A stretch of 51,019 nt of DNA from an uncultured Clostridium sp. (GCA_902785295.1 CACZYK010000054.1:1-51019), one strand, 5' to 3'; counted from the stretch's first letter, positions 7,921 through 18,700 are shown. The notes: generated from the sequence alone by a model not told the origin. Numbers and translations: made by a program.

Positions 7921-9843
7921 ATGAACTTTAGAGAATTTATTGAGAGTGATAGAGAAAATAGAAATAAAGAAAAGTTTGAAGGGTCTTTTTTAGATTATCT
8001 AGAAATAGTAAAAAATAATCCAGATATAGCAAAGTTAGCTCATAAGAGAATACAGGATATGATTATAAGTAAAGGTGTAGAAATATTAAAGGGTGAAGAA
8101 AATGCAAGGATAAGAAAGATTTATGGTAATGATGTTATCAGAAAATATGGCTTTTTTAAAGACGATTTTTACGGAATTGATAAAGTTATAATGAAGATAG
8201 CAAATTACTTTAATTCTGCTGCAATGAAAGGAGAAGAATCTAGACAAGTTTTATACTTAGTTGGACCTGTTGGAGCTGGAAAGTCTTCCTTAGTTGAAAG
8301 CTTAAAGAAGGCTTTAGAGAATTGTGAACCAATATATTCACTAAAAGGATGTCCAATGCATGAAGAACCATTGCATCTTGTTCCAAATCATTTAAGGGAT
8401 GAATTTGAAAAGAATCTTGGAGTACAGATTGAAGGAGACCTTTGTCCAATATGCAAATATAGATTGAAGCATGAGTATCATGGACATTATGAAGATTTTC
8501 CAGTTGAGAGAGTTAATTTTTCTATACGTTCAAGAAAGGGTGTAGGGGTAGTACCACCAGTTGACCCTAACAATCAAGATACCTCAATATTAACAGGGTC
8601 AGTTGATATTTCAAAAATGGATATGTATTCAGAGGATGACCCAAGAATATTCTCTTTAAATGGTGCTTTTAATGTAGGAAATAGAGGATTAGTTGAATTT
8701 ATAGAGGTATTTAAGAATGATGTTGAATATCTTCACACAATAATAACAGCTACTCAGGAAAAATCAGTTCCTTCACCAGGAAAGGGAGCTATGATTTATT
8801 TTGATGGAGTTATTATAGCTCATTCAAATGAAGCTGAATGGAATAAGTTTAAGTCAGACCATACAAATGAAGCAATATTAGATAGAATTGTAAAAGTAGA
8901 AGTACCTTATTGTCTTGAACTTGATGAAGAAAAGAAGATTTATCAAAAGATTCTTAAAAAGAGTAATTTCAAAGCTCATATTGCCCCTCATACTATTGAA
9001 ATAGCAGCTATGTTTGCAATATTAACAAGACTTGCTCCATCTGCAAAGGTTGACCCTATGACAAAGCTTAAAATTTATAATGGAGAAGAGATTGTAGAAA
9101 AAGGTACTACAAAAAGAATTGATATTATGGAACTTAGAGAAGAAGCTGGTTCATATGAAGGTATGAAGGGCATATCAACTAGATTTATTATTAAGGCTAT
9201 TGATAATGCACTTTCTAATTCTGAATATGATTGCATAAATCCATTAAGCATAATGGAAAGTATAACAAAATCTATTAAAGAAATGGACATTGGAGCAGAT
9301 GATAAAAAGAGATATTTAGCTTTTATTCAAGATAGTATAAGAAAAGAATATAATAAGATTCTTGAAAAAGAAATTACAAAAGCTTTTATACATTCATTTA
9401 AGGAACAAGCAGAAAGCTTATTTAATAATTATATAGATAATGCAGAAGCTTTTGTAAATAAGAGCAAAATAAAAGATAATTCAACAGGAGAAGAATTAAA
9501 TCCTGATGAAGAGTTTATGAGAAATATAGAAGAGCAGATAGGAGTTTCAGAGAATTCAAGTAAAGGTTTTAGAGCTGATGTAACTTCTTATATGTTCTAT
9601 CTTGTAAGAAATGGAGGAAAAATAGATTATACATCCTACGAACCACTTAAAGAGGCTATTGAAAAGAAACTATTAGCTTCAGTTAAGGATTTATCAAGGA
9701 TAGTTACAAAATCAAGAGTAAGAGATAAAGAGCAAACAGAAAAATATAATGCTATGGTAGAAGAGCTTAAGAGCAAGGGATATTGTCTACATTGCTGTGA
9801 TGTTATATTAAAATATGCTGCAAATAATTTGTGGAAGGATTGA
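7921..9843 (+). CDS. prkA: PrkA family serine protein kinase / AAA protein (sporulation)
   Basis: 640 residues, close to B. subtilis PrkA in length. The N-terminus (GSFLDYLEIVKNNPDIAKLAHKR) and Walker A (LVGPVGAGKSSL, about residue 115) belong to the PrkA AAA domain. A cysteine/histidine cluster (CPMHEEPLHLVP, LCPICKYRLKHEY) and IRSRKGVGVVPPVDPNNQD follow; the C-terminal part resembles protein-kinase folds. It is linked to sporulation and stress in Bacillus. It is the first gene of prkA-yhbH-spoVR. A strong Shine-Dalgarno (AAAGGAGGGAG) lies at 7905-7915. The promoter region has no confident SigA site; a sporulation-sigma promoter is possible but not shown. Confidence 0.93.
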   Translation: MNFREFIESDRENRNKEKFEGSFLDYLEIVKNNPDIAKLAHKRIQDMIISKGVEILKGEENARIRKIYGNDVIRKYGFFKDDFYGIDKVIMKIANYFNSAAMKGEESRQVLYLVGPVGAGKSSLVESLKKALENCEPIYSLKGCPMHEEPLHLVPNHLRDEFEKNLGVQIEGDLCPICKYRLKHEYHGHYEDFPVERVNFSIRSRKGVGVVPPVDPNNQDTSILTGSVDISKMDMYSEDDPRIFSLNGAFNVGNRGLVEFIEVFKNDVEYLHTIITATQEKSVPSPGKGAMIYFDGVIIAHSNEAEWNKFKSDHTNEAILDRIVKVEVPYCLELDEEKKIYQKILKKSNFKAHIAPHTIEIAAMFAILTRLAPSAKVDPMTKLKIYNGEEIVEKGTTKRIDIMELREEAGSYEGMKGISTRFIIKAIDNALSNSEYDCINPLSIMESITKSIKEMDIGADDKKRYLAFIQDSIRKEYNKILEKEITKAFIHSFKEQAESLFNNYIDNAEAFVNKSKIKDNSTGEELNPDEEFMRNIEEQIGVSENSSKGFRADVTSYMFYLVRNGGKIDYTSYEPLKEAIEKKLLASVKDLSRIVTKSRVRDKEQTEKYNAMVEELKSKGYCLHCCDVILKYAANNLWKD

Positions 9844-9849
9844 TAGTAC

Positions 9850-11028
9850 ATGGCAATCTTTAGAGATAATAGTGATAATTTTGTAGACCATGATAGGTCT
9901 ATTGAAGATAGAAGAAGACATAGACAATTAGTTGAAAAATCAATAAAGGAAAATTTAGGAGATATATTATCAGAAGAAAGCATTATAGGTGAAGGAAAAA
10001 ATAAAAAGTTTAAAATTCCCATAAGAGGAATAAAAGAGTATCAATTTATATATGGAAAAAATTCTAAAGGGGTTGTAACAGGTACTGGAGAAGAAAAAAG
10101 AGGTGACAAGATAGCTTCAGGAAAACCTCAAGGTGGAAAAGGAAAGGATAGGGCAGGTAATGAAGAGGGAGAAGATATATATGAAACTGAAATTACCCTA
10201 GAGGAAATTTTAGATTATATAGTAGAAGACTTAGATTTACCTAACTTAGATAGAAAAAAATATTCTGATATATTAGTAGAAAGCTCTGGGAAAAAGCGAG
10301 GATATCAGAAATATGGAATTAATCCAAGACTTGCAAAGAAGAAAACTGTAATGTCTAAGATAGCAAGAAAGCAAGGGAAAAAAAGGGCTTTAAGAGAAGA
10401 AGGACTAGAGGAAGAAATAGAAAGATTTCCTTTTAAGGAGGAGGATTTAAGATATTACAGAGTAAAAAAGAAACCTAAAAGAGAAAGTAATGCAGTAATG
10501 ATTTTTATTATGGATGTTTCAGGTTCTATGGATAATTCAAAAAAATACTTAGCAAGGTCATTTTTCTTTGTTTTATCTAAATTTTTAAGAAGAAAATATA
10601 ATAATATAGCTTTTGAATTTGTTTCTCATACTACTGTTGCAAAACATGTTGATGAGGATGAATTTTTTCATAAAGCAGAATCTGGAGGAACCTATATATC
10701 AAGTGGATTAAATATGGCATTAGATATTATAAAAGAAAAATATCCTCCAATGATGTGGAATATATATCCTGTATATGCTTCTGATGGAGATAACTGGTCT
10801 GAAGATAATGAAAATGCAATAAAGGCTGTAAAAGAACTTTGTAAGGTTAGTAATATGTTTGGATATGCAGAACTTCTTCCTTCAACTTATTCTACTACAA
10901 TGTATTTTAAGTTCACTAATGAAGTTAAGGAAGAAAATTTTACTCCAGTAATTGTTAGAGAAAAAAAGGACTTATGGAATGCATTAAAGCTTATGCTTAC
11001 TAATGAAATGAGGGAGGATGAAAGGTGA
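9850..11028 (+). CDS. yhbH: YhbH/DUF444 family sporulation protein
   Basis: 392 residues, starting 7 bases after the prkA stop with a weak Shine-Dalgarno (GGAAGGA), suggesting coupling. The N-terminus [20 protein letters not shown] is typical of DUF444. A Gly/Lys-rich linker precedes the von Willebrand-A-like C-terminal domain with MIDAS-like [11 protein letters not shown] (about residue 223) and GGTYISSGL. The gene is needed for normal sporulation in Bacillus; the molecular function is unknown. It is genetically tied to prkA and spoVR across bacteria, as here. Confidence 0.93.
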   Translation: MAIFRDNSDNFVDHDRSIEDRRRHRQLVEKSIKENLGDILSEESIIGEGKNKKFKIPIRGIKEYQFIYGKNSKGVVTGTGEEKRGDKIASGKPQGGKGKDRAGNEEGEDIYETEITLEEILDYIVEDLDLPNLDRKKYSDILVESSGKKRGYQKYGINPRLAKKKTVMSKIARKQGKKRALREEGLEEEIERFPFKEEDLRYYRVKKKPKRESNAVMIFIMDVSGSMDNSKKYLARSFFFVLSKFLRRKYNNIAFEFVSHTTVAKHVDEDEFFHKAESGGTYISSGLNMALDIIKEKYPPMMWNIYPVYASDGDNWSEDNENAIKAVKELCKVSNMFGYAELLPSTYSTTMYFKFTNEVKEENFTPVIVREKKDLWNALKLMLTNEMREDER

Positions 11029-12404
11029 CATACAGTTTAAAAGAATTAAAAGAATGGAATAAAAAAATTGAAGATAAGGCATTAGAGCTTGGATTAGATT
11101 TTTATCCACAAGAATTTGAGATAATAGGCTTTAATGAAATGATAGGATATGAAGCATATTTAGGTATTCCTACTAGATATCCTCATTGGAGTTTTGGAAA
11201 GGCATATGAAAAAAATAAAACTCTATATTCATTAAATTTGACAGGACTTCCTTATGAAATGGTTATAAATTCTAATCCTTGCCTTGCATATTTAATGAAA
11301 GAAAATACATTATTACTTCAAATCTTAACTATGGCACATGTATATGGACATAATGATTTCTTTAAAAATAATAGACTTTTTAAAGAAGGAACAAGAGCTA
11401 AGAATTCTTTAGAAATGTTTAAGCTTGATGGAGATATCATAAGAGGATATATAAACACTCCAGGAATAGGTTATGAAAAAGTAGAGAGAATATTGGATGC
11501 AGTTCATGCTATAAGATATAACATAGGCAGAGTTATTGGAAGAAAAGAAAAAACTCAAGATGAAATAAAAAAATCTTTAATTGATGAATATGAAAGAAAA
11601 TTAGATAATAGAAGCATTTTTGAAAATGAAGAAATAGAACCTCCTAATTTAGAAAAGATACCGCTTGAGCCTTATGATGATTTAGTTGGATTTATCATAG
11701 AGTATGGCAAGATTGAAGAATGGGAAAAAAATATTTTAAAAGTAGTGAAAAGAGAAACAGAATATTTTCTTCCTCAAATTGAAACAAAAACTATGAATGA
11801 AGGCTGGGCTAGCTACTGGCACTACACTATATTAAAAAATTTAAATCTTGATGAAAATCTTCATTTTGAATTTTTAAAAAGACATAATGATGTGGTAGCT
11901 CCTATTATTGGAGGAATAAATCCATATTATATAGGTTTTAAAATGTTTCAAGATTTAGAAAAAAGATATGGAAGAGAAAAAATATTTGAGGTAAGGGAAT
12001 TAGAAAGAGATGCTTCGTTTATAAGAAGATATTTAACTTTGGATTTATGTGAGGAGTTAAATTTATTTCAGTATGGAAAGAGAAATTTTGATTACTATAT
12101 TGAAGAAGTATCCGATGATGAAGGTTGGAAGAAAATTAGAGATAATCTTGCCTTTACAAGTGGCTTAGGAGGAGTGCCTTATATAAGAGTAATAGATTTA
12201 AATACAAAAAATTATACATTAACACTTGAGCATGTTTATGATGGACGAGAATTAGATATAGTTTATGCAAAGCAGACTTTAAAATATATTCAAGCTTTAT
12301 GGGGAAGGAAAGTAAGACTTATAACAAAAGCAAAGGAATTTAGGGAGTTTGCTATTAACTGTAATGAAAATGGAGAGCTTACATTAACAGAAAATTCTCA
12401 TTAG
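11025..12404 (+). CDS. spoVR: SpoVR family protein
   Basis: 459 residues, beginning at GTG 11025, which overlaps the yhbH TGA (GTGA), with GGGAGGATG as Shine-Dalgarno. Family signatures include [13 protein letters not shown] (about residue 105), [15 protein letters not shown] (about residue 264) and the C-terminal [13 protein letters not shown]. SpoVR acts in spore cortex formation in B. subtilis by an unknown mechanism; the conserved H/E residues suggest a metal-dependent enzyme. It is the last gene of the three-gene operon. Confidence 0.94.
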   Translation: MTYSLKELKEWNKKIEDKALELGLDFYPQEFEIIGFNEMIGYEAYLGIPTRYPHWSFGKAYEKNKTLYSLNLTGLPYEMVINSNPCLAYLMKENTLLLQILTMAHVYGHNDFFKNNRLFKEGTRAKNSLEMFKLDGDIIRGYINTPGIGYEKVERILDAVHAIRYNIGRVIGRKEKTQDEIKKSLIDEYERKLDNRSIFENEEIEPPNLEKIPLEPYDDLVGFIIEYGKIEEWEKNILKVVKRETEYFLPQIETKTMNEGWASYWHYTILKNLNLDENLHFEFLKRHNDVVAPIIGGINPYYIGFKMFQDLEKRYGREKIFEVRELERDASFIRRYLTLDLCEELNLFQYGKRNFDYYIEEVSDDEGWKKIRDNLAFTSGLGGVPYIRVIDLNTKNYTLTLEHVYDGRELDIVYAKQTLKYIQALWGRKVRLITKAKEFREFAINCNENGELTLTENSH

Positions 12405-12486
12405 CAATAAAAATTATAGTAAATAGTAACCATTAACATTTTCCTTGAATAAAGTAAAAATGTAATGAATTTGCTTGGAGATTAAA

Positions 12487-13023
12487 ATGAATATAAAAGG
12501 AAGTCAAACAGAAAAAAATTTATATAAGACCTTTGCTGGTGAATCAAGAGCAAGAAATAAATATACATTTTATGCTGAGGAAGCTAGATGTGAAGGGTAT
12601 AGATGGATAGCAGAAATATTTGAGGAAACTGCTGAAAATGAAAAAGCTCATGCTAGAGAAGCAATAAGCAGATATTTAAGAAAAGTAAAAAATACTGAAT
12701 GGAATTTACAAGATGCAGCGAAAGGAGAAATGGAAGAAAATAAAAAGATATATAAGGAGTTTGAAGAGGTAGCAGAAAAAGAAGGATTTTATGAAATTGC
12801 TAAATTCTACAAAGAACTTAGAGAAGTTGAAGAAGAGCATGAAAAAAGATTTTTAAAACTTTTGGATATGATAAAAAGAGATGAAATGTTTAAAAGTGAA
12901 GAAAACATTATGTGGCAGTGTATGAATTGTGGTTATATATATGAAGGAAAGGAAGCACCAGAATATTGTCCATTATGCAAATATCCTAGGGAATATTTTA
13001 AACATTATTGTAAAATTAAATAA
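12487..13023 (+). CDS. rbr: rubrerythrin
   Basis: 178 residues from ATG at 12487; TTGGAG at 12475-12480 is its Shine-Dalgarno, so the in-frame TTG there is not the start. The ferritin-like di-iron part has ARNKYTFYAEEA, EETAENEKAHARE and EVEEEHEKRF. The C-terminus is a rubredoxin-like iron site (CMNCGYIYEG...CPLCKYPREYF). Rubrerythrin reduces hydrogen peroxide in the anaerobe cytoplasm. It follows spoVR by about 80 bases without a visible terminator and precedes two small unknown genes. Confidence 0.94.
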   Translation: MNIKGSQTEKNLYKTFAGESRARNKYTFYAEEARCEGYRWIAEIFEETAENEKAHAREAISRYLRKVKNTEWNLQDAAKGEMEENKKIYKEFEEVAEKEGFYEIAKFYKELREVEEEHEKRFLKLLDMIKRDEMFKSEENIMWQCMNCGYIYEGKEAPEYCPLCKYPREYFKHYCKIK

Positions 13024-13042
13024 TTACTGAGGAGGCAACAAA

Positions 13043-13228
13043 ATGTATCAAAATTTTCCAAAAGATTATTTAATCCCGGTAATTAATGATTATATAAATA
13101 AAGATAATAAGGGATTTAGATTCATAGATGAGTTTGAAAAATGTGAAGATAAATACATCTATTGTGAAGAAAATGAAAATATTGAATATTATGATGATGA
13201 ATATGCAGAAAAATGCATAGAGGAATGA
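13043..13228 (+). CDS. small acidic protein, function unknown
   Basis: 61 residues starting with a near-consensus Shine-Dalgarno (GAGGAGG) 20 bases after rubrerythrin. It is rich in Asp, Glu and Tyr, with a YIPVIND-like start (DYLIPVINDYINKDNKG) and a very acidic C-terminus with three cysteines in total. No family is recognised. Its spacing and ribosome site argue that it is real and cotranscribed with rbr and the next gene. Confidence 0.65.
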   Translation: MYQNFPKDYLIPVINDYINKDNKGFRFIDEFEKCEDKYIYCEENENIEYYDDEYAEKCIEE

Positions 13229-13229
13229 G

Positions 13230-13562
13230 ATGGGTTATGATAATATCATTCAAAAAAATTATAATGATTTAAATAATCTTACAGCACTTCTTAGAAACTA
13301 TATTGAAATGTATAGAATGCTTATAAGTGGAGCTATGGAATTGAATGGTAATTCTGCAATTAAAAAAGGAAATTTAAAGGACTTAATAGCACGAATGGAC
13401 TCTATTGGAGATATTATTGATGACCTTTTAAAGATTGTAAAAAAATGTGAAGGCTCATATACCAAATATTGTTATATAAAAAATGAAGTTGTTTCAGTAA
13501 ACAGAGAAAAAATTAAAGCAGAACTTAATGAAGAGTTAGAAAATGATACAATTTCCGAATAA
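13230..13562 (+). CDS. small helical protein, function unknown
   Basis: 110 residues from the ATG at 13230, one base after the preceding stop, with AGAGGA at 13219-13224 inside the previous gene. It is predicted mostly alpha-helical and charged (NLTALLRNYIEMYRMLI, RMDSIGDIIDDLLKIVKKC). No signal peptide or membrane segment. No family is recognised. It is tightly coupled to the 61-residue gene upstream and ends at a terminator, so both probably act together. Confidence 0.65.
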   Translation: MGYDNIIQKNYNDLNNLTALLRNYIEMYRMLISGAMELNGNSAIKKGNLKDLIARMDSIGDIIDDLLKIVKKCEGSYTKYCYIKNEVVSVNREKIKAELNEELENDTISE

Positions 13563-13568
13563 GAAAAA

Positions 13569-13607
13569 ACCCTCTTTTAGTAAAAATAAACTTAAAGAGG
13601 GTCTTAT
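13569..13607. terminator. bidirectional terminator between small gene and pssA
   Basis: ACCCTCTTT pairs with AAAGAGGGT around a 16-base loop. It is flanked by an A run on the left and T-rich sequence on the right, so it serves convergent genes. Confidence 0.8.
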
Positions 13608-13608
13608 T

Positions 13609-14130
13609 TTAAACTTTTTTTAGTTTAATATTGCTTACCATAAGGTAAGAGCCTAAAATCATAAATATAACAGATAATATGGCAGGAATATGAATATAAT
13701 TTGATAATAATTCTAAAAAAGCAAGAAAACATCCAATTATAGTTATAGGAACTCCTGTAAAAATACCATCAAAAGTTGAAGTATTATATCGTGCAAGTCT
13801 AAAAGCACCACATATAGGAAGAGTAATTAAAATTGCTGTTCCTATAATTCCTTTTGGGCCTATTAAGTTAAGGTTAAAAGATATATATATTAATAATGAA
13901 GGTGCGACTCCAAAAGAAACTAAATCTGCAAGAGAATCTAGTTCTTTCCCTAATTCGCTAGAAACATTAAGATATCTTGCAACCCTTCCATCATATCTAT
14001 CTACCAATCCAGCTAAAAGTATAAATATACTTGATAAAACAAATTTTTCTTGAAAAGTTAATAATAACGAAATAACTCCACATGATAGATTTGTAAAAGT
14101 AAAAATGTTAGGAATACAACTTTTTTGCAT
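13609..14130 (-). CDS. pssA: CDP-diacylglycerol--serine O-phosphatidyltransferase
   Basis: 173 residues from ATG 14130, which has AGGAGTG upstream; a GTG at 14139 sits inside that site and is less likely. The CDP-alcohol phosphotransferase signature D..DG..AR........G...D...D is present as DRYDGRVARYLNVSSELGKE followed by LDSLAD. Five or so membrane helices. The short form and the sequence PNIFTFTNLSCG fit the Gram-positive PssA type that makes phosphatidylserine for phosphatidylethanolamine. Monocistronic and divergent from the lipid kinase gene. Confidence 0.9.
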   Translation of the reverse strand: MQKSCIPNIFTFTNLSCGVISLLLTFQEKFVLSSIFILLAGLVDRYDGRVARYLNVSSELGKELDSLADLVSFGVAPSLLIYISFNLNLIGPKGIIGTAILITLPICGAFRLARYNTSTFDGIFTGVPITIIGCFLAFLELLSNYIHIPAILSVIFMILGSYLMVSNIKLKKV

Positions 14131-14325
14131 ATAATCCACTCCTAAAAACTAATAAAAAAATAATTCCAAACTTATAGTATAAGATTATATCATAAAATTA
14201 TAGATAATATAAGAGGGTTTTAAAATTTACTTATTTTTAACATAATCATCAAGTGGCTCGTACATAGACAGTATTTGTTATAAGTGATATAATTTTAGGT
14301 ATATTTACAATATGGAGGTATATTT

Positions 14326-15180
14326 ATGAAGAAAGTAAGATTTATATATAATCCAATTGATAAAATTATTGAAATGCACGAGGAAAGAGATTATCAAATC
14401 GTACCTTTTAGAATATCAAAAAACAAGGGAATAAAAGAAGCCTTAGAAATAGTAGATGAAAGCTATAGTTATATCTTAATAGCAGGAGGAGATGGAACTG
14501 TAGATATACTTATAAATGCTATGAAAGAAAAAGGATTAAACTTACCAATAGGAATATTACCAGTAGGTACTGCAAATGATTTTGGAAAGTTTATTAATAT
14601 GCCTCAAGATATTGAAAAGGCTTGTGAGCAAATATTATCTTCAGAACCAGTAAAAGTGGACATAGGAAAGATTAATGAAAGATATTTTATAAATGTCGCA
14701 AGTACAGGACTTTTTACAGATGTTTCTCAAAAGACAGATATAGCACTAAAAAACACTATAGGAAAGCTTGCATACTATATAAAAGGTATAGAAGAGCTTC
14801 CTAATTTTAGAAAATTGAAAATTAAACTTAAATCTAAAGAAGTAAATTATGATGGAGAAATGTATTTAATGCTTATATTCAATGGTCAAACAGCTGGTAA
14901 TTTTAAGCTAGCAACTAGGTCAAGTGCAATGGATGGATTCTTAGATGTTATAGTAATAAAAGCTGTTCAAATATTTGAGATACTTCCATTATTTATAAAG
15001 GTACTAAAAGGAGAACACTTAGATTCTAATAAAGTAATTTACTTTAAAACAGATGACTTATATATAGAATGTGAAGAAGGTATAGTAACTGATGTAGACG
15101 GAGAAAGAGGACCAGATTTTCCATTACATGTTCAATGTATTAAGGGAGCAATAGAAGTTTTAGGTGTAAAAGAAAGTTAA
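14326..15180 (+). CDS. diacylglycerol kinase-like lipid kinase (YegS/DgkB family)
   Basis: 284 residues. The catalytic loop IAGGDGTVDILINAM and LPVGTANDFGKFI are the hallmarks of the DAGK catalytic family. The C-terminal beta-sandwich carries FNGQTAGNFKLATRSS and DGERGPDFPLHV. It probably phosphorylates diacylglycerol to recycle it into phosphatidic acid, though sphingosine-type or other lipid substrates are not excluded. Strong Shine-Dalgarno (TGGAGG). It lies opposite pssA, so two lipid genes share one divergent intergenic region. A small frameshifted membrane gene follows. Confidence 0.88.
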   Translation: MKKVRFIYNPIDKIIEMHEERDYQIVPFRISKNKGIKEALEIVDESYSYILIAGGDGTVDILINAMKEKGLNLPIGILPVGTANDFGKFINMPQDIEKACEQILSSEPVKVDIGKINERYFINVASTGLFTDVSQKTDIALKNTIGKLAYYIKGIEELPNFRKLKIKLKSKEVNYDGEMYLMLIFNGQTAGNFKLATRSSAMDGFLDVIVIKAVQIFEILPLFIKVLKGEHLDSNKVIYFKTDDLYIECEEGIVTDVDGERGPDFPLHVQCIKGAIEVLGVKES

Positions 15181-15208
15181 TGGTTATGAGTTAAGAAAGG
15201 CAGAGAGA

Positions 15209-15854
15209 ATGGAGTTATATATTTTTTTAGTTTGTTTATTTTAATACAATAGCAGTTATAAATTATGAAATTAAAAAAAGAAAAAAATATGAATGTAAGG
15301 ATATAAGAAAAATAAGTAATGAAGAGTATATTATTTTAAAGCATAATTCAAAGGAAAAGAACTCTGATTTTATAAAATATAAACTATATGTTTATCAATA
15401 TATAGCTTCAGTAGAAGGAAGGCTTGGAATATTTTCATCAAATAAAAATGTGGATTTTTATAGTTTAAATAAAGCAGAAAAGCTTATTTATAATTTTTTT
15501 ACTGGAAAGCCAAAAAGATTAAGATTTGCAAATGGAGATAAGAATATAAATATGGCAATAACTCAACAAAGGCTATCTATAAAAAGAAATCTATTAAATG
15601 AAGGGCTAGTAAAAAATAAATTATTTGATTTTGAAATTTTATTTGGATATGTTGTTAGAGTTTTATCTATTTTTACAATAGCAACTATTTTTATGCACTT
15701 ACAAATTTTATCTCCGAAATTTCAGCCTAAAATTACAGATATAATAGTAGATGCTTTTAGTGAAGAAGTTATTTTTCAGGAACCAGAAAAAAGTCTAAAA
15801 AAATATTTAATTAATAAAATAGATTTTCTTAAAATTTTAGGGTTAGGAAGATAG
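15209..15854 (+). pseudogene. frameshifted small membrane protein, function unknown
   Basis: An ATG at 15209 begins a membrane-segment-like reading (MELYIFLVCLF) that stops at 15242. The next frame is open from 15231 to 15854 and continues it (NTIAVINYEIKKRKKYECKD). Removing one T from the TTTT run at 15239-15242 would join them into a protein of about 214 residues. The downstream frame has no ATG start; its first usual start is GTG 15450, giving a 134-residue product with a helix (VVRVLSIFTIATIFMHLQIL). I do not recognise the family. Either a real broken gene or a one-base sequence error. Confidence 0.55.
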
Positions 15855-15866
15855 TAATAAAAATGT

Positions 15867-15912
15867 AGGCTATACATAATAATTTTATGTTGATTATGTA
15901 TAGCCTTTACTT
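15867..15912. terminator. bidirectional terminator
   Basis: AGGCTATACATAAT pairs perfectly with ATTATGTATAGCCT around a 12-base loop. It is followed by TTTAC on the plus strand and faces the convergent ygiQ gene. Confidence 0.8.
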
Positions 15913-15922
15913 TTAATTTATA

Positions 15923-17845
15923 TTATTTTCTCTTGTTTCTAGCCTTTTTACTATGACTTGAAGGTTTCTTTTTAATCTGATTATTAGAAGGTTTAACTTT
16001 ATCAGATTTATTTGCACTTTTATAATTATTATTATTATGTCTTGGAGGATTAGCTGGGATAAGACAATCTTTACCATTACCTATTAACTCTGTTCTTCCA
16101 GCTTTAATAAGTGCTTTTTTAACAATTTCATAGTTTTTAGGAACTGCAAATTGTATAAGTGCTCTTTGCATATTCTTTTCTTCCTGAGTTTTAGGAGTAT
16201 ATATTTTTTCTCCTGTTAATGGATTAAATCCAGTATAATATATTGTAGTTGAAAGACTTCCAGGTGTTGGATAGAAGTCTTGAACTTGCTCAGGCGTATA
16301 TCCCATCCTTTTAACATATTGTGCAAGCTCTATTGCAGCATTTAAGTCAGAACCAGGGTGAGAAGACATAAGATAAGGAACTAAAAATTGTTTTTTATTA
16401 ATCTTTTTATTTATATCAAAGTATTTTTGTACAAACTTATCATAAACTTCTCTAGTTGGTTTTCCCATCTGTGCTAAAACTCTAGGAGTAACATGTTCTG
16501 GAGCAACTTTAAGTTGACCACTTATATGATATTTACAAAGTTCTTTAAAGAAGGTATCATCATTGTCATGTATTAAATAATCATATCTTATACCAGAACG
16601 AACAAATACTTTTTTTACTCCTTCTATAGAACGTACTCTTCTTAAAACAGATAAATATTCTTTATGGTCTATAATAAGATTCTTACAAGGATTTGGGAAC
16701 ATACATTGTCTATTTTTACAAGTTCCATGTTCTATTTGAGTTTTGCAGGCTCTATGTCTAAAATTAGCAGTAGGTCCTCCCACATCATGAATATATCCTT
16801 TAAAGTCAGGAAGCTTTGTTAATAGTTTAGCCTCATCAACAATAGAATCTGCATTTCTTGTTTGAATAACTCTTCCTTGGTGGAAAGTTAGGGCACAGAA
16901 AGAGCATGAACCATAACATCCTCTATGACTTGTAATTGAAAATTTAACTTCTTGTATTGCAGGTATTCCACCAGCAGCTTCATATATTGGATGATAAGTT
17001 CTCATAAATGGAAGATTATAAGTAAAATCCATTTCCTCATTTGTTAAAGGAACTTGAGGAGGATTTTGAACTAAATATCTATCACCATGTTTTTGAACTA
17101 TCATGTGACCTCTTATAGAATCTTGCTCATAATATTCTTCCTTATAAGCTTCTCCATAAGCTTTTTTATCTGTTGATACTTCTTCAAAAGAAGGAACTTC
17201 TATATAGTTTGAAAGATTATCAATATTTTTAGTTACATAGCATGTTCCTCTAATATCAGTCATATCACTTATTTTTGAACCATATTTAAACATTTCAGCT
17301 ATTTGAATTATTGTTTTTTCACCCATTCCATAGCTTAAAAGGTCAGCTTTAGAATCTAATAAAATACTTCTTCTTACTTTATCAGACCAATAATCATAAT
17401 GAGCAAATCTTCTAAGACTTGCTTCAATTCCTCCTATTACTATAGGAATATCTTTAAAAGCCTCTCTTATTTTATTACAATAAACAATAACTGCTCTATC
17501 AGGTCTAAAGCCAGATTTTCCACCAGGGGAATATAAATCATCATGTCTTTTCTTTTTTGCAGCAGTATAGTGATTTACCATAGAATCTATATTACCTGAA
17601 TTAACTAAGAAGGCATACTTTGGAGTTCCTAGTTTTTTGAAGTCATCAGTATTATCCCATCTTGGTTGAGGAATAATACCAACTGTAAAGCCTTGAGATT
17701 CCAAAGTCCTTCCAATAATAGCTGTTCCAAAAGAAGGATGGTCAACATAAGCATCACCAGTTACTATTATAAAATCTAATTGGTCTATATTTCTCTTTTT
17801 TAAATCTTCTTTGCTAATGGGTAAAAAATCTTTAGCTAAATTCAT
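15923..17845 (-). CDS. ygiQ: YgiQ family radical SAM protein
   Basis: 640 residues. The N-terminal B12-binding-like part starts [19 protein letters not shown] and includes the conserved [10 protein letters not shown]. The radical SAM CxxxCxxC motif is [18 protein letters not shown] at about residue 310. [10 protein letters not shown] and a Cys-rich C..CMFPNPC segment follow. The C-terminus ends in a Lys/Ser/Asn-rich basic tail. Members are widespread in anaerobes, but the reaction is not established. The rpe gene lies 16 bases upstream on the same strand and the two are probably cotranscribed. Confidence 0.92.
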   Translation of the reverse strand: MNLAKDFLPISKEDLKKRNIDQLDFIIVTGDAYVDHPSFGTAIIGRTLESQGFTVGIIPQPRWDNTDDFKKLGTPKYAFLVNSGNIDSMVNHYTAAKKKRHDDLYSPGGKSGFRPDRAVIVYCNKIREAFKDIPIVIGGIEASLRRFAHYDYWSDKVRRSILLDSKADLLSYGMGEKTIIQIAEMFKYGSKISDMTDIRGTCYVTKNIDNLSNYIEVPSFEEVSTDKKAYGEAYKEEYYEQDSIRGHMIVQKHGDRYLVQNPPQVPLTNEEMDFTYNLPFMRTYHPIYEAAGGIPAIQEVKFSITSHRGCYGSCSFCALTFHQGRVIQTRNADSIVDEAKLLTKLPDFKGYIHDVGGPTANFRHRACKTQIEHGTCKNRQCMFPNPCKNLIIDHKEYLSVLRRVRSIEGVKKVFVRSGIRYDYLIHDNDDTFFKELCKYHISGQLKVAPEHVTPRVLAQMGKPTREVYDKFVQKYFDINKKINKKQFLVPYLMSSHPGSDLNAAIELAQYVKRMGYTPEQVQDFYPTPGSLSTTIYYTGFNPLTGEKIYTPKTQEEKNMQRALIQFAVPKNYEIVKKALIKAGRTELIGNGKDCLIPANPPRHNNNNYKSANKSDKVKPSNNQIKKKPSSHSKKARNKRK

Positions 17846-17861
17846 TATATTAACTCCATTT

Positions 17862-18503
17862 CTATTTAAAACTATTTATGTTATCTTGTATTGCATTGTT
17901 TTTAAATATATCAGAACCAGCAACAAGCATATCAGCACCAGCTTCTAACATTTCTTTATAGTTTGTGCTTTTTATACCTCCATCAACACTTATTTTAAAA
18001 TCTAAGTTTTCAGCTTTTCTTATAGCATCTAACTCTTTAACTTTATCAATAGTGAAGGGTATTAGTGACTGTCCACCAAAGCCTGGATTAACTCCCATTA
18101 CTAAAACTAAATCTAAATCTTGAAGTAAGTGTTTTAATGATGAAACAGGTGTTCCAGGATTTATAGCAATCCCAGCCTTTACATTATAAGACTTAACATT
18201 TTGTATTAATCTATGAATATGGTTATTTCCTTCTAAATGAACAGTAATCATATCAGCACCACTTTTAACAAACTCTTCTATATAATTTGCAGGGTTTTCA
18301 ATCATTAAATGCACATCAAAAGTCATTTTAGTAATTGGTCTTAAAGACTTTATTACAGGAAATCCAAAAGATATATTAGGAACAAAATGTCCATCCATAA
18401 TATCTATATGTACTATTTCTATTCCATTATTTTCAAGTTCTTTTACTTGAGCACCTAAATTTGCAAAATCAGCAGATAAAATTGATGGTAAAATAAATTT
18501 CAT
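17862..18503 (-). CDS. rpe: ribulose-phosphate 3-epimerase
   Basis: 213 residues from ATG 18503, which has AAGGAG upstream; the ORF extends further but without a ribosome site. TIM-barrel signatures are [27 protein letters not shown] (catalytic Asp and metal-binding His), [23 protein letters not shown] and SVDGGI. It interconverts ribulose-5-phosphate and xylulose-5-phosphate in the pentose phosphate pathway. It is the first gene of an rpe-ygiQ unit, divergent from the MgtE-N/CBS leader region. Confidence 0.95.
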   Translation of the reverse strand: MKFILPSILSADFANLGAQVKELENNGIEIVHIDIMDGHFVPNISFGFPVIKSLRPITKMTFDVHLMIENPANYIEEFVKSGADMITVHLEGNNHIHRLIQNVKSYNVKAGIAINPGTPVSSLKHLLQDLDLVLVMGVNPGFGGQSLIPFTIDKVKELDAIRKAENLDFKISVDGGIKSTNYKEMLEAGADMLVAGSDIFKNNAIQDNINSFK

Positions 18504-18628
18504 TGTTATTCTCCTTACATTAAAAATATTTACTAAACACAATTTTAACACAGTAAGATTTTTGTATCAATAAAACAAAATACAAGTATAAGCTATTGTA
18601 AAATAATATTTAAAAATAAAATAATTTG

Positions 18629-18656
18629 TTGCCTTTTAAAAGTATTATAATATAAT
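18629..18656 (+). promoter_or_regulatory. putative SigA promoter for the MgtE-N/CBS transcript
   Basis: TTGCCT (18629-18634) and TATAAT (18651-18656) are 16 bases apart, giving a predicted transcript with about 190 bases of leader before the main start codon. The -35 box is weak; the -10 is perfect. Confidence 0.5.
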
Positions 18657-18674
18657 ATAGAAGAAGGTAAGTAG

Positions 18675-18700
18675 GCAGACTATAAAGAGTGTAGGTCTGC
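18675..18700 (+). promoter_or_regulatory. leader hairpin P1
   Basis: GCAGAC (18675-18680) pairs with GTCTGC (18695-18700) around a 14-base loop, a few bases before the leader ORF's ribosome site. It has no T run, so it is not a terminator. Confidence 0.55.
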
